Below are positions 1 to 9,031 of a DNA stretch of 50,490 nucleotides, in pieces; within the stretch, counting starts at the first letter, position 1, and each line of letters opens with the position of its first letter. The notes below the pieces were generated by a model that ran no database searches, had not been told where the DNA came from, and saw nothing but the letters and a program-made list of their open reading frames with translations. A program made the position numbers and the translations under genes. Source of the stretch: Thermaceae bacterium. Lineage in GTDB: Bacteria > Deinococcota > Deinococci > Deinococcales > Marinithermaceae. Location of the stretch: contig JAMOVS010000047.1 in NCBI GenBank assembly GCA_027061845.1, positions 1 through 50,490 of the forward strand, in the 5' to 3' direction.

Positions 1-1034
1 GACCAGAGCCGGTCCGGCCCCGGGTAGTCGGGGGCGCCCTCGTAGAGGAAGACGGTGGCGCCCAGGATCAGGCTGCCGAAGATCGCCCAGGGGCCCATCA
101 TCCAGCCGATGTCGGTGAACCAGAACAAGAGCTCGCCGCGCTGCAGGTCGAAGAGGTGGGCCATGTCCTGGGCCGCCTTCAAGGGAAAGCCGGCGTGGTA
201 GTGGACGGTGCCCTTGGGGCGGCCGGTGGTGCCCGAGGTGTAGATCAGCATGAAGGGGTCCATGCTGCCCATCGGCAGGGTGGCGGCGGGGGCGGTCACC
301 GACCGCATCGCCTCGTGCCACCAGACGTCCCGGGCCTCGTCGAAGGGGACCTCGATCCCCAGCCTTCGCACCACCAGGGTCTTGGGCGTGCCGGCGATCC
401 GCGCCGCTTCGTCGGCCACCGGCTTCATCGCCACCGGCCGGCCGCGGCGGAAGAAGCCGTCGGCGGTGACGAGCAGGGTGGCGCCCGAGTCCTTCAGCCG
501 GGTGGCCACCGCCTCGGCGCCGTAGCCGGAGAAGATCGGCACCAGGATGGCGCCGATCCGGGCCACCGCCAAGGCGGCGATCGCCGTCTCCGGGATCATC
601 GGCAGGAAGAGCCCTACCCGGTCGCCCTTTTCCACCCCGAGCGATCGCAGGAGCGCGGCCGCGTGGCCGACCTCGCGTTCCAGCTCGCGGTAGGTGAGCC
701 GGGTCACCCTGCCGTCCTCGCCCTCCCAGACCAGGGCGAGCTGCTGGGCCAGGCCGCGGGCGAGGTGCTGGGTGACGGCGACGTGGGCCAGGTTCAGCTT
801 GCCGCCGACGAACCACTCGGGCCAGGCCGGCCCCCGGGAGAGGTCGACGAACTCCTGGTAGGGCTCGAACCACTCGACGCCGATTTGCTCGAGGGTCGCC
901 GCCCAGAAGCGGTCCATCGCCTCCACCGAGAGCTGGTAGAGCGCCGGGTAGTCGGGGGTGCCGAGCCGCTCCATCAGGCGCTTTAAGTGGCTCTTCTCGG
1001 TGTACTCCGGGCTCGGGTACCAGACCGGTTTCAT
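1..1034 (-). CDS. AMP-forming acyl-/acetyl-CoA synthetase, C-terminus beyond window edge (partial)
   Basis: Reverse complement of 1-1034 translates to MKPVWYPSPEYTEKSHLKRLM...LIYTSGTTGRPKG... with the AMP-binding signature YTSGTTGRPKG; start ATG at 1034 overlaps the end of the kinase gene. Confidence 0.9.
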   Translation of the reverse strand, partial: MKPVWYPSPEYTEKSHLKRLMERLGTPDYPALYQLSVEAMDRFWAATLEQIGVEWFEPYQEFVDLSRGPAWPEWFVGGKLNLAHVAVTQHLARGLAQQLALVWEGEDGRVTRLTYRELEREVGHAAALLRSLGVEKGDRVGLFLPMIPETAIAALAVARIGAILVPIFSGYGAEAVATRLKDSGATLLVTADGFFRRGRPVAMKPVADEAARIAGTPKTLVVRRLGIEVPFDEARDVWWHEAMRSVTAPAATLPMGSMDPFMLIYTSGTTGRPKGTVHYHAGFPLKAAQDMAHLFDLQRGELLFWFTDIGWMMGPWAIFGSLILGATVFLYEGAPDYPGPDRLW

Positions 1035-1882
1035 CGTTTCCTCCCTAGAATCCGGCTCCAAAACGTTTTCTGCGCCGGGTTTTCCTTGGCCTGCTCGGAG
1101 GCGGGCGAGGGGGTGATCAGCGCCCGCAGGAACTCCTCCACCCCGGCGCGTTTTTTGGGGTCCTTTTCCAAGAGTCCCTGCACCGCCCGCACCAGGCGGG
1201 GGTTCTTGTCCTTGAGCGGGGGCGGGGTCTGGGTCAGGTGGGCGGCCAGCAGCTCCTCGAAGGTCTCCCCGTAGAAGGGGCGTTTCCCGGTCAGCAGCTC
1301 GTAGGCCAGGACCCCGAAGGAGTAGGCGTCGGAGGCCGGCGTCCCCTCCCCGCCCTGGAAGAGCTCCGGGGCCATGTAAAAGGGGCTCCCGGCGCGCTCC
1401 AGGGGGGAGCGGTCCTCGCGGGTCTTGGCCACCCCGAAGTCGCCCAGCTTGGCGGTCTCCCCCCGCAGGAAGACGTTGGCCGGCTTGACGTCCTGGTGCA
1501 CGATGCCGAGCCGGTGCAGGTGGCTGAGGGCGGCGGCGATCTGGCGCAGGATCGAGAGGGCCCGTTCCCGGCCCAGGGGGCCCTTTTGCAGGCGGTCCTC
1601 GAGGCTCCCCTCCTCGAAGTACTCCAGCGCCAGGAAGGCCTCCTTGCCGTAGGGCTTGCCGGCGATGCCCTTGACCAGGTTGGGGTGGGAAAGCCCCAGC
1701 GAGAGGCGCACCTCCCGGGCGAACCGCTCGGCCAGGGCGGGATCCCGGTGGACCTCGCTGCGGGGGATCTTCAGCGCCACCGGCCGGCCGTCCGGCGCCC
1801 GGGCCAGGTAGACCTGCCCGGTGGTGCCCAAGCCGAGCAGCAGCTCGAGCTTGAAGTCCTCTCGCCGGAGGCCGCGGCTCAT
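1031..1882 (-). CDS. Serine/threonine protein kinase (soluble, non-RD)
   Basis: Glycine loop LGLGTTGQVYLA, VALK lysine, HQDVKPANV catalytic loop, DFG, APE-like MAPELF. Confidence 0.9.
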   Translation of the reverse strand: MSRGLRREDFKLELLLGLGTTGQVYLARAPDGRPVALKIPRSEVHRDPALAERFAREVRLSLGLSHPNLVKGIAGKPYGKEAFLALEYFEEGSLEDRLQKGPLGRERALSILRQIAAALSHLHRLGIVHQDVKPANVFLRGETAKLGDFGVAKTREDRSPLERAGSPFYMAPELFQGGEGTPASDAYSFGVLAYELLTGKRPFYGETFEELLAAHLTQTPPPLKDKNPRLVRAVQGLLEKDPKKRAGVEEFLRALITPSPASEQAKENPAQKTFWSRILGRKR

Positions 1883-2556
1883 TCGAGGAGGATCGCCTCG
1901 CCGGGCTTGAGCGCGCGGCCCTCGAAGCCGAGCGCCTCGGCCCGGGCCACGAAGGCCTCGCCGTCCTGTTCGATCGGCGGGAAGGTGTTGTAGTGGATTG
2001 GCACCACCGCCTTGGGCCGGAGCAGCTCAAGCGCCCTCAAGGCGTCGTCCGGGCCCATGGTGAAGGTGTCGCCGATGGGCAAGAGGGCGAGGTCGAGCCC
2101 CACCTCGCCGACCAACCGCATGTCGGAGAAGAGGGCGGTGTCGCCGGCGTGGTAGATGCGCTTGCCCCCCGTCTCGATGACCACGCCCATGGGCATGCCG
2201 CCGTAGGTGCCGTCGGGGAAGGAGGAGGAGTGCCAGGCGGGGAAGAACTTGAGCCAGCCGCCCTCGAAGGCGTAGCTGCCCCCGATGTTCATCGGCCAGG
2301 CGTCGGCCCCCTTGGCGGAGGCGTAGCTGGCGATCTCGAAGGTGGAGACCACCTTGGCGCCGGTGCGCCTCGCGATCTCCAGCGTGTCCCCCCAGTGGTC
2401 GCCGTGGGCGTGGGTGAGGACGATCAGGTCGGCCTCGATCTCGCCGGGGCCGAGCGCCGCCAGCGGGTTGCCGTTCAGGAAGGGGTCGATGACGATCTTG
2501 GTCGGGCCGCCGACGATCCAGGTCGCGGCGTGGCCGAGAAAACGAACCTCCACCAT
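1879..2556 (-). CDS. UPF0173-type metal-dependent hydrolase (metallo-beta-lactamase fold)
   Basis: HAHGDH metal motif, PIGDTFTMGPDDA; ATG at 2556 preceded by GGAGG. Confidence 0.88.
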   Translation of the reverse strand: MVEVRFLGHAATWIVGGPTKIVIDPFLNGNPLAALGPGEIEADLIVLTHAHGDHWGDTLEIARRTGAKVVSTFEIASYASAKGADAWPMNIGGSYAFEGGWLKFFPAWHSSSFPDGTYGGMPMGVVIETGGKRIYHAGDTALFSDMRLVGEVGLDLALLPIGDTFTMGPDDALRALELLRPKAVVPIHYNTFPPIEQDGEAFVARAEALGFEGRALKPGEAILLE

Positions 2557-2586
2557 ACACTTCACCTCCGCTTCGTTTTCACTGTA

Positions 2587-3042
2587 TCACTCGATCTCGA
2601 CACGCTCGGGTAGTGCCGACAGGGCGCGGGAAAGGTGGCGGGAAAGGGCGGCCTCGACCATGCGCCGGAAGGCCCGGCCGCCCCACTTCTCCCCCTCGGG
2701 GAGCTCGGCGTGGAGCACCAGCTGCAGGCGGTAGCGGAGCTCGCCGTCTTTCAGCTCGCCGACGCCCCCGAGCTCGGCCCAGAAGCGCTTTTCGGGCAGC
2801 CGGACGGGTCGCAGGCGGGCCCGCCGCTCGCCGTCCACGGCCAGCTCGCTTTCGAAGGGGAAGCAGACCTGGCCGAAGAAGGGGGCCTCGCCGCAGAGCT
2901 CGCCGAAGAGCCGGGAACCCCGGCGCTCCAGGCCGCGAATCCCGGGCAGGGCGGCGAAGACCCGTTCCGGGGAGAAGAGCAGCTCGGGGGCCCGGGCGGG
3001 GGGGGCGGCGAAGGCGAAGGAGAAGCGGTGCTCGAGCTCCAT
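2587..3042 (-). CDS. DUF3809-like protein
   Basis: 151 aa ORF MELEHRFSFAFAAPPARAPELLFSPERVFAALPGIRG; resembles the Deinococcus-Thermus DUF3809 family from memory. Confidence 0.6.
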   Translation of the reverse strand: MELEHRFSFAFAAPPARAPELLFSPERVFAALPGIRGLERRGSRLFGELCGEAPFFGQVCFPFESELAVDGERRARLRPVRLPEKRFWAELGGVGELKDGELRYRLQLVLHAELPEGEKWGGRAFRRMVEAALSRHLSRALSALPERVEIE

Positions 3043-3255
3043 CTAGTCCACCCACTCGACCTTGATCTTCCCCGCCTTCTTGAAGGCCTCGATCTCGGCG
3101 TCGCTGGCGGGGGCGAGCCGGGAGAGCTGGCTGAACTTGGCGGTCTTGCCGGCCAGCCCCACCCGCACCACCAGCACCCCCTCGCGCTCGTCCTTGCCGA
3201 TGCGCCAGACCAGCTGGTGGCCGAGCTCCCAGAGCTTTTCCTCGAGCTCCTCCAT
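3043..3255 (-). CDS. Small hypothetical protein (70 aa)
   Basis: ORF abuts the start of the 2587-3042 gene and lies in the same minus-strand run; MEELEEKLWELGHQLVWRIGKDEREGVLVVRVG. Confidence 0.6.
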   Translation of the reverse strand: MEELEEKLWELGHQLVWRIGKDEREGVLVVRVGLAGKTAKFSQLSRLAPASDAEIEAFKKAGKIKVEWVD

Positions 3256-3260
3256 CGTCC

Positions 3261-4427
3261 TTATCCTACGGCCTCGAGGACGGCAAATTTCAGGTAGGCG
3301 GTCTCGGGGACGTTCAAAAGCACCGGGTGGTCGCGGGCCTGACCGCGCTTCGCGACCACCCGAAGCGCCCGGCGGGCGTCGCCGGCGGCGTCCCTGAGCA
3401 TGGCGTAGAAGTGCTCCTCCCGCATCTGGTAGCTGCAGGAGGCGGTGAGCAGCAGGCCCCCGGGGGCGAGCATCCGCATGGCCCGCAGGTTGATCTCCTT
3501 GTAGGCGGCGTAGGCCCGCTCGAGGTCGCTCTTTTTGCGGGCGAAGGAGGGCGGGTCGAGGACGATCAGGTCGTAGGCGGGGCCCTTGCGCGCCTCCCGC
3601 TTCAGGAAGTCGAAGGCGTTGGCCTCGAGGGTCTTGAGGTTTTCCAGCCCGTTCTTCGCTGCCGCCCGGCGGGCGGCGGCGAGCGCCTCGGCGGAGGAGT
3701 CGACCACCGTCACCTCGCCGGCGTGGGGGGCGAGGTGCAGCGCGAAGCCGCCCTGGTAGCCGAAGACGTCGAGGGCCCGGCGGGGGCGCCTGGCGGCCGC
3801 CAGCTCGCCGGCGTAGACCCGGTTTTCCCGCTGGTCCAGGAAGGCGCCGGTCTTCTGGCCCGCGTAGGGGCGGGCCAGCAGCCAGACCCCGCCCTCTTCG
3901 ATCCAGAGTTCCTCGGGCACGCGGCCGTGGGCCTGCTCGACGTAAGTCGGGAGCCCCTCCTGCCGCCGCCCGCGGCTGTCGTTCTTGAAGAGCACCCCCC
4001 GGGGCGAGAGCCCTTGCAGCAGCGCCTCCAGCAGCGCCGGGCGGCGGTCTTCCAGGGCGGCGACGTTGGTCTGCACCACCAGGTGCCCGGCGTACTCGTC
4101 GACCACCAGACCGGGCAGAAAATCGCCCTCGGCGTGGACCAGCCTCCGGGCTCCCTGGGGGCGGGCCCGGCGGTCGGGCTCGCGGGCGGCGAGCGCCCGT
4201 TCCAGGTTTTGCCGGAAAACCGCCCAGGGCTCGCCTTCGCTCCAGGCATAGGCGCGAACCGCCAGGACGGCGTCGGGGTTCCAGAGCGCGAGCGCCAGGA
4301 AGCGCCCGCGGTGAATCACGGGAAAAAGCCCGGGGCGGTGGGGGCCCCGCAGGACCTGATTTTTGAAAACCCAGGGGTGCCGCCCGAGGAGGCGTTCGGC
4401 CCCACGGGCATCGACTTCGACGTTCAT
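3261..4427 (-). CDS. Class I rRNA methyltransferase, RlmI/PUA-type
   Basis: N-terminal PUA-like GRHPWVFKNQVLRGP, SAM motif LDVFGYQGGFALHLA, catalytic DPPSFARKKSD; start chosen at MNVEVDARGAERLL. Confidence 0.88.
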   Translation of the reverse strand: MNVEVDARGAERLLGRHPWVFKNQVLRGPHRPGLFPVIHRGRFLALALWNPDAVLAVRAYAWSEGEPWAVFRQNLERALAAREPDRRARPQGARRLVHAEGDFLPGLVVDEYAGHLVVQTNVAALEDRRPALLEALLQGLSPRGVLFKNDSRGRRQEGLPTYVEQAHGRVPEELWIEEGGVWLLARPYAGQKTGAFLDQRENRVYAGELAAARRPRRALDVFGYQGGFALHLAPHAGEVTVVDSSAEALAAARRAAAKNGLENLKTLEANAFDFLKREARKGPAYDLIVLDPPSFARKKSDLERAYAAYKEINLRAMRMLAPGGLLLTASCSYQMREEHFYAMLRDAAGDARRALRVVAKRGQARDHPVLLNVPETAYLKFAVLEAVG

Positions 4428-4434
4428 CGTTTTG

Positions 4435-4440
4435 AGTTTA
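4435..4440 (-). promoter_or_regulatory. Leaderless-type -10 (TAAACT) for the rRNA methyltransferase
   Basis: TAAACT 7 nt upstream of the ATG at 4427 on the minus strand. Confidence 0.5.
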
Positions 4441-4447
4441 ATTCGCG

Positions 4448-4477
4448 TTGACACTGCTCGAATCCCGCCGGTATTAT
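4448..4477 (+). promoter_or_regulatory. Sigma-70-type promoter of the V-ATPase operon (TTGACA-N18-TATTAT)
   Basis: TTGACA 4448-4453, TATTAT 4472-4477, upstream of the first ATPase gene. Confidence 0.75.
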
Positions 4478-4520
4478 GCCCGGGGCGCGCTAAGCGCCTT
4501 CTCACGGAGAGGGGAGAGCT

Positions 4521-4835
4521 ATGCACGGCCTGGGATTGATCAAGAGCCTGGCAGAGCGCGAGCGTGAGCTCGCCGCCAAGCTGGAGGAGGCCAAGGCGAT
4601 GGCCGAGGCCAAGCTGCGCCAGGCCGAGGAGGAGGCCCGGAAGAAGATCGAGGCCGCCGAAGCCGAGGCGGCCCGAATCTTAGAACAGGGCCGGGCGGAG
4701 ATCCAAAAGCGCGTGGCCGACATCGAGGCCGAGGCCGAGGCCAAGGCCGAGGCCGAGGCCAAGAAGATCTGGGAGATCGCGGAGAAAAGGCTCGAGGACG
4801 CGGTGAAGGTCGTCCTCGAGGAGGTGGTTCCGTGA
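4521..4835 (+). CDS. V/A-type ATP synthase peripheral stalk subunit G (H)
   Basis: Short Ala/Glu-rich coiled coil preceding subunit I, as in Thermus operon order. Confidence 0.85.
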   Translation: MHGLGLIKSLAERERELAAKLEEAKAMAEAKLRQAEEEARKKIEAAEAEAARILEQGRAEIQKRVADIEAEAEAKAEAEAKKIWEIAEKRLEDAVKVVLEEVVP

Positions 4836-6799
4836 TCGCTCCCATGGAGAAGCTGGTGGTGGCGGGGCCCAAGCGCCTCGCCCGCGAGCTTCTCGCCGAG
4901 CTCCAGCGGGCCGGCGTGGTCCACATCGACCCCCTGCGCCCGGAGGAGCTCGAGGCCTACGCGCTGTCCGAAGAGGAAAAGGCGCAGCTCAAGGAGTGGG
5001 AGCGGGTCGCCGCCTCCTCGGAACAGGCGTTGAAGCTCCTGGGGCTGGAGCCGGAACCCACCCGCCCGCTGGCCGGGAGCCTTTCCGAGGTCTCCCAGAC
5101 CCTCGACCCCATCGCCCAGAAGGCCAGCGTCCTGGCCTCGGAGCGGGAGCAGCTCCGGGAGGAGCTCGAGCTGATCAAGCACTACCGCCGGCCGGTCGAG
5201 GTGCTGGCGGACCTGGTCGACGGGCTGGACCAAAGCCGCTGGCTCCGGGTGATTCCCGTCTTGCTGGAAAAGGAGGAGGAGCTCCAGGCGCTGGAGACGG
5301 CCTTGGGCGAGGTGCTGCCGGAGCGCTACGTGCTTGCCGCCGAGCCCGCCGACTCGCTGCTGGCGGCGGCGGTGGTGGTGCTCAAGCAGGACGCCGACGC
5401 CGCCAAGGCCGCCCTCGGCAAGCTGGGCCTGGCCGAGTTCCGTCTTTCCGGCCCCTACGCCGGCCTGAGCCTGACCGAGGCCAAGCTCAAGATGGCGGAG
5501 CGGGCGCGGCTGGCCCCCAGCGAGCTCGAGAGCGTGGAGCAGGCCATCCGGGAGCTGGTGCGCAGCGCCCGGGAAAAGCTGATGGCGATCTGGACCCGGG
5601 CGCGGGACGAGATCGAGCGCCTGAAGCGGCTCGAGGCCCTGGCCAGCGGCCGCTTCTCCTTCGGCCTTTTTGGCTGGGTGCCGGTGAACAAGAAGGCCAA
5701 GGTGGAGGACGCCCTGGAGCGCCTGCGCGAGCGGGTGGTCTACGCCTTCGAGCCGGTGGACGAGCACCACGAGGCCGACCGCGTCCCGGTGACCCTGGAA
5801 AACCCCGCCTGGGTGCGTCCCTTCGAGAGCCTGGTCACCTTCCTGAACGTCCCCAAGTACGGTACCTGGGACCCCAGCTGGGTGCTGGCGGTCTTCTTCC
5901 CCTTCTGGTTCGGGATGATCGTCGGCGACATCGGCTACGGCCTGCTCTTTTGGCTGCTCGCCCGTTATCTTTCGGGCTACGTCAAGCGCCGCGAGCCCCT
6001 GGTGCTCGACCTCTTCGGCATGAAGCTCTCGCCGGCGGCGCTGGACAACACCGTCCGAATCCTGAAGCCGATGGTCTTCTGGACCATCCTGTTCGGCGTT
6101 CTCTACGGCGAGTTCTTCGGCAACTTCCTCGAGCACCTGGGGGTTTTCTACGTCCCCGGGCACGGCCAGGGACTCTTCAAGATCCTGATCCCCCGGACCC
6201 TCGGCTCCACCGCCGGGGTGCTGATCCTGGTCACCATCCTCTTCGGCGTCTTCATGGTGCTCTACGGCCTCGTCATCAAGGCCTGGCTGGGCTGGCGCCA
6301 CCACCACCTGCGGCACTTCTGGGAGGCGGTCGGCTACCTCGGCGGCCTGGTGGCGCTGATCGTCCTCGCCTACAGCTTCCTCACCGGCGCCAGCTCGCCG
6401 CTCTTCACCCTGGTGATGGTGGTCGGCTTCGGCCTCCTGCTGCTGGGGGCGGTGCTGGCCCGGATGCCGCTGATGATCGCCGAGCTCCCCACCCAGGGCG
6501 GGCACATGCTGAGCTACGTCCGTATCTACGCGGTGGGGGTGACCGGGGCGATCATGGCCAACCTCTCCACCGATCTCGGCTTCGCCATCGCCGCCAAGAT
6601 CGGCTTGATCGGGGTTCTTCTGGGACTCGTCGTGGGCCTGGCCGTACACGGGCTGGTGCTCGCGTTGACCACGATCGGACACGTGCTGCAGCCCGTGCGT
6701 TTGATCTGGGTGGAGTTTTTTACCAAGTTTGGCTTTTACGACGAGTCGGGTCGGCCGTATCGGCCGTTTAAGTCTGTCCGCAACGACGCGGGTGCGTGA
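4832..6799 (+). CDS. atpI: V/A-type ATP synthase subunit I (a-like membrane subunit)
   Basis: Soluble N-domain plus multi-TM C-domain; GDIGYGLLF, MLSYVRIYAVG motifs. Confidence 0.93.
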   Translation: MIAPMEKLVVAGPKRLARELLAELQRAGVVHIDPLRPEELEAYALSEEEKAQLKEWERVAASSEQALKLLGLEPEPTRPLAGSLSEVSQTLDPIAQKASVLASEREQLREELELIKHYRRPVEVLADLVDGLDQSRWLRVIPVLLEKEEELQALETALGEVLPERYVLAAEPADSLLAAAVVVLKQDADAAKAALGKLGLAEFRLSGPYAGLSLTEAKLKMAERARLAPSELESVEQAIRELVRSAREKLMAIWTRARDEIERLKRLEALASGRFSFGLFGWVPVNKKAKVEDALERLRERVVYAFEPVDEHHEADRVPVTLENPAWVRPFESLVTFLNVPKYGTWDPSWVLAVFFPFWFGMIVGDIGYGLLFWLLARYLSGYVKRREPLVLDLFGMKLSPAALDNTVRILKPMVFWTILFGVLYGEFFGNFLEHLGVFYVPGHGQGLFKILIPRTLGSTAGVLILVTILFGVFMVLYGLVIKAWLGWRHHHLRHFWEAVGYLGGLVALIVLAYSFLTGASSPLFTLVMVVGFGLLLLGAVLARMPLMIAELPTQGGHMLSYVRIYAVGVTGAIMANLSTDLGFAIAAKIGLIGVLLGLVVGLAVHGLVLALTTIGHVLQPVRLIWVEFFTKFGFYDESGRPYRPFKSVRNDAGA

Positions 6800-6816
6800 T
6801 CGTAAGGAGGTATGCG

Positions 6817-7119
6817 ATGAAGAAGTGGAGTGTAATCCTGGCGGTTTTGGTCCTGGGGGCTTTGGCCTTCGCAGCGGAGGCCGCGGGCGCGGCCGGTGTG
6901 GGCACCGGAAAGGGCTTGATCGCCATCGGCGTGGGCCTGGCCATCGGCCTTTCGGCGCTGGGCACCGGCTGGGCGCAGTCCCGGATCGGGGCCGCGGCGG
7001 TCGGGGCGGTGGCCGAGAAGCCCTCGATGTTCGGTACCGGCATCATCTTCCTGCTCCTGCCCGAGACCCTCGTCATCTTCGGCTTCTTGCTCGCCTTCTT
7101 GCTCTGGATCAAGATCTAG
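6817..7119 (+). CDS. V/A-type ATP synthase subunit K/L (c-ring proteolipid)
   Basis: ATG at 6817 behind AAGGAGG; two TM hairpin with LPETLVIFG carboxylate. Confidence 0.92.
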   Translation: MKKWSVILAVLVLGALAFAAEAAGAAGVGTGKGLIAIGVGLAIGLSALGTGWAQSRIGAAAVGAVAEKPSMFGTGIIFLLLPETLVIFGFLLAFLLWIKI

Positions 7120-7148
7120 GATCCGGGTAAGGCCCTAAGGAGCCGAAC

Positions 7149-7715
7149 GTGTCGAAGCTGGAGACGATCCTCCAGGAAGAGGCCATCCGCGAGATCAACC
7201 GCATCCTGGCCGAGGCCGAGGAGCGCGCCAAGGCGATCCTGGCCGAGGCCGAGGCCAAGGCGGCGAAGATCCTCGCGGCCGCCGAGCGCAAGCTCGAGGC
7301 CGAGCGGCGGGCGGCCCTGGCCCGGGCGGAGAGCGCCGCCGAGCTCAAGATCGCCACCGCCCGCATGAAGGCCAAGGGCGAGGTGATCGAGCGGGTCAAG
7401 CAGATGGCCGCCGAGCGGCTCCAGGGCCTGGGCGACGACCCGCGCTATCCGGAGATCCTTCGCCGTCTGGCGGAAGAGGCCTATTCCGCGGTGGAGGACC
7501 CCGGGAAGCTGGCGGTGGCGCCGCAGGACGCGCCGCACCTGGAAGGCTGGGCCCGCGAGCGGGGGCTGGAGGTCCTGGTGGACCCCGAGGTTCGCCTCGG
7601 CGTCCGGGTCTACAGCAAGACCGGGGGGACCTACGTCGAGAACACCCTGCCCGGCCGTTTGGAGCGCGCTTGGGAAGAGCTCGCCTCTCGGGTGGCCCAG
7701 GTGCTCTGGGGGTAG
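7149..7715 (+). CDS. atpE: V/A-type ATP synthase subunit E
   Basis: Coiled coil N-terminus plus subunit E C-domain; operon position. Confidence 0.9.
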   Translation: MSKLETILQEEAIREINRILAEAEERAKAILAEAEAKAAKILAAAERKLEAERRAALARAESAAELKIATARMKAKGEVIERVKQMAAERLQGLGDDPRYPEILRRLAEEAYSAVEDPGKLAVAPQDAPHLEGWARERGLEVLVDPEVRLGVRVYSKTGGTYVENTLPGRLERAWEELASRVAQVLWG

Positions 7716-7718
7716 GCC

Positions 7719-8699
7719 GTGGCCGACGACTTTGGATACCTGGGTGCGCGGGTGCGGAGCCGCCGGGGAGAGCTCCTGCCCGAGAGCTTCTTCGCCGAGG
7801 CCATGGAGGTGGGCTTCGACGACTTCCTGCGCATGCTCTCGGAGACCCCCTACGGCGCCCACCTGACCGGCGAGGCGCTGGCCGACGTCGACCACGCGGT
7901 GAGCGCCACCTACGCGGATCGGGTCCAGGACCTGGAGCGGCTGGCCTCGGGCGAGGCCAAGGAGGCGCTCAGGCTCTTGTTCCTGCGGGCCGACCTGGCC
8001 AACCTCAAGGCGATCCTGCGGGGCAAGGCGGCCCAGCGCCCGAGCGAGGAGATCCGCGCCCGCCTGGCCGGAGGTAGCCTGCCGGAGCCGCTCTTGAACG
8101 CGCTCCTGGAGGCCCCCGACGCGGCCACCATGGCCCAGGTCCTGGTCCTGCCCGGCCATCCCCTGGCCAAGGCCCTGCGCAAGGCCGCCGCCGAGGCCCG
8201 CGACCCCTTCGAGGTCGAGCTGCTCCTGGACCGCTACTTCCTCAGCGAGCTGGCCAAGGAGGCCGCCCGCTTCGGGGGCCCCTTCGCCGAGTACTTCAAG
8301 GACGAGCTCGAGCTCACCAACCTCTCGACCGCCTTCAAGCTCGCCGCCCTCGGGGTCGAGGACGACGCCGAGCGTTACTTCGTCCCCGGCGGCCGCTACC
8401 TCAACCTGGCGCTCTTCAAGCGGATCGCCAGCGGCGAGACCGAGGCCATCGACGAGCTGCAGAGCACCCCGCTGGCCGAGTTCGCCGGCGTGCGGGACCT
8501 GACCGAGCTCGAGCGCCGGGCCCGCTGCTACCTGCTCCGCCGGGCGGCCCGGGGGGCCACCGACGTGCTCGGCCCCGGGCTCGCGCTCGACTACGTCCGC
8601 CGCCGGGAGTGGGAGGGGGCCCGCCTCCGGCTCCTGGCCCGGCGGGCCTACTACCGCCTGCCCGCCGAGGCGGTGAAGCGGGAGGTGAGCTGCCAGTGA
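7719..8699 (+). CDS. atpC: V/A-type ATP synthase subunit C (GTG start)
   Basis: MADDFGYLGARVRSRRGELL; subunit C/d family; operon position. Confidence 0.92.
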   Translation: MADDFGYLGARVRSRRGELLPESFFAEAMEVGFDDFLRMLSETPYGAHLTGEALADVDHAVSATYADRVQDLERLASGEAKEALRLLFLRADLANLKAILRGKAAQRPSEEIRARLAGGSLPEPLLNALLEAPDAATMAQVLVLPGHPLAKALRKAAAEARDPFEVELLLDRYFLSELAKEAARFGGPFAEYFKDELELTNLSTAFKLAALGVEDDAERYFVPGGRYLNLALFKRIASGETEAIDELQSTPLAEFAGVRDLTELERRARCYLLRRAARGATDVLGPGLALDYVRRREWEGARLRLLARRAYYRLPAEAVKREVSCQ

Positions 8700-9022
8700 A
8701 GATCGCGGTTCTGACCGACGCCGAGAGCGCCACCGGCTTCCGCCTGGCGGGGCTCGAGGTGCACGTGGCCGATTCCCCCGAGGCGGCCGAGGAGATCCTG
8801 AAGACCCTGGCCCGGCGGGAGGACCTCGCGATGCTGGCGGTGGACCAGGGGCTGGTGGCGGACCCCCAGGCGCTCCTGTCCCGGGAGATGCGGGGCCGGG
8901 CGTTGCCGGTGGTGCTCCCCTTCCCCTCGCTGGGATTCGCCTTCGCCGAGGAAGGCGCCGACGCCAAGGCCTACATCCGCCGTCTGGTCAAGTCCACCAT
9001 CGGCTACGAGATCAAACTCTAG
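8696..9022 (+). CDS. atpF: V/A-type ATP synthase subunit F (GTG start)
   Basis: MKIAVLTDAESATGFRLAGLEV; start set at 8696 rather than 8609. Confidence 0.93.
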   Translation: MKIAVLTDAESATGFRLAGLEVHVADSPEAAEEILKTLARREDLAMLAVDQGLVADPQALLSREMRGRALPVVLPFPSLGFAFAEEGADAKAYIRRLVKSTIGYEIKL

Positions 9023-9031
9023 GGAGGAAGC

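Noticed and set aside
4502-6682. 726-aa minus-strand ORF opposite atpG/atpI
   Set aside because: Low-complexity His/Gln/Glu-rich antisense artefact over well-recognised ATPase subunits.
7201-7270. Repeated GCCGAGGCCGAGG tracts as a possible DNA repeat element
   Set aside because: Explained by coiled-coil AE-rich coding in subunit E; same cause as in subunit G.
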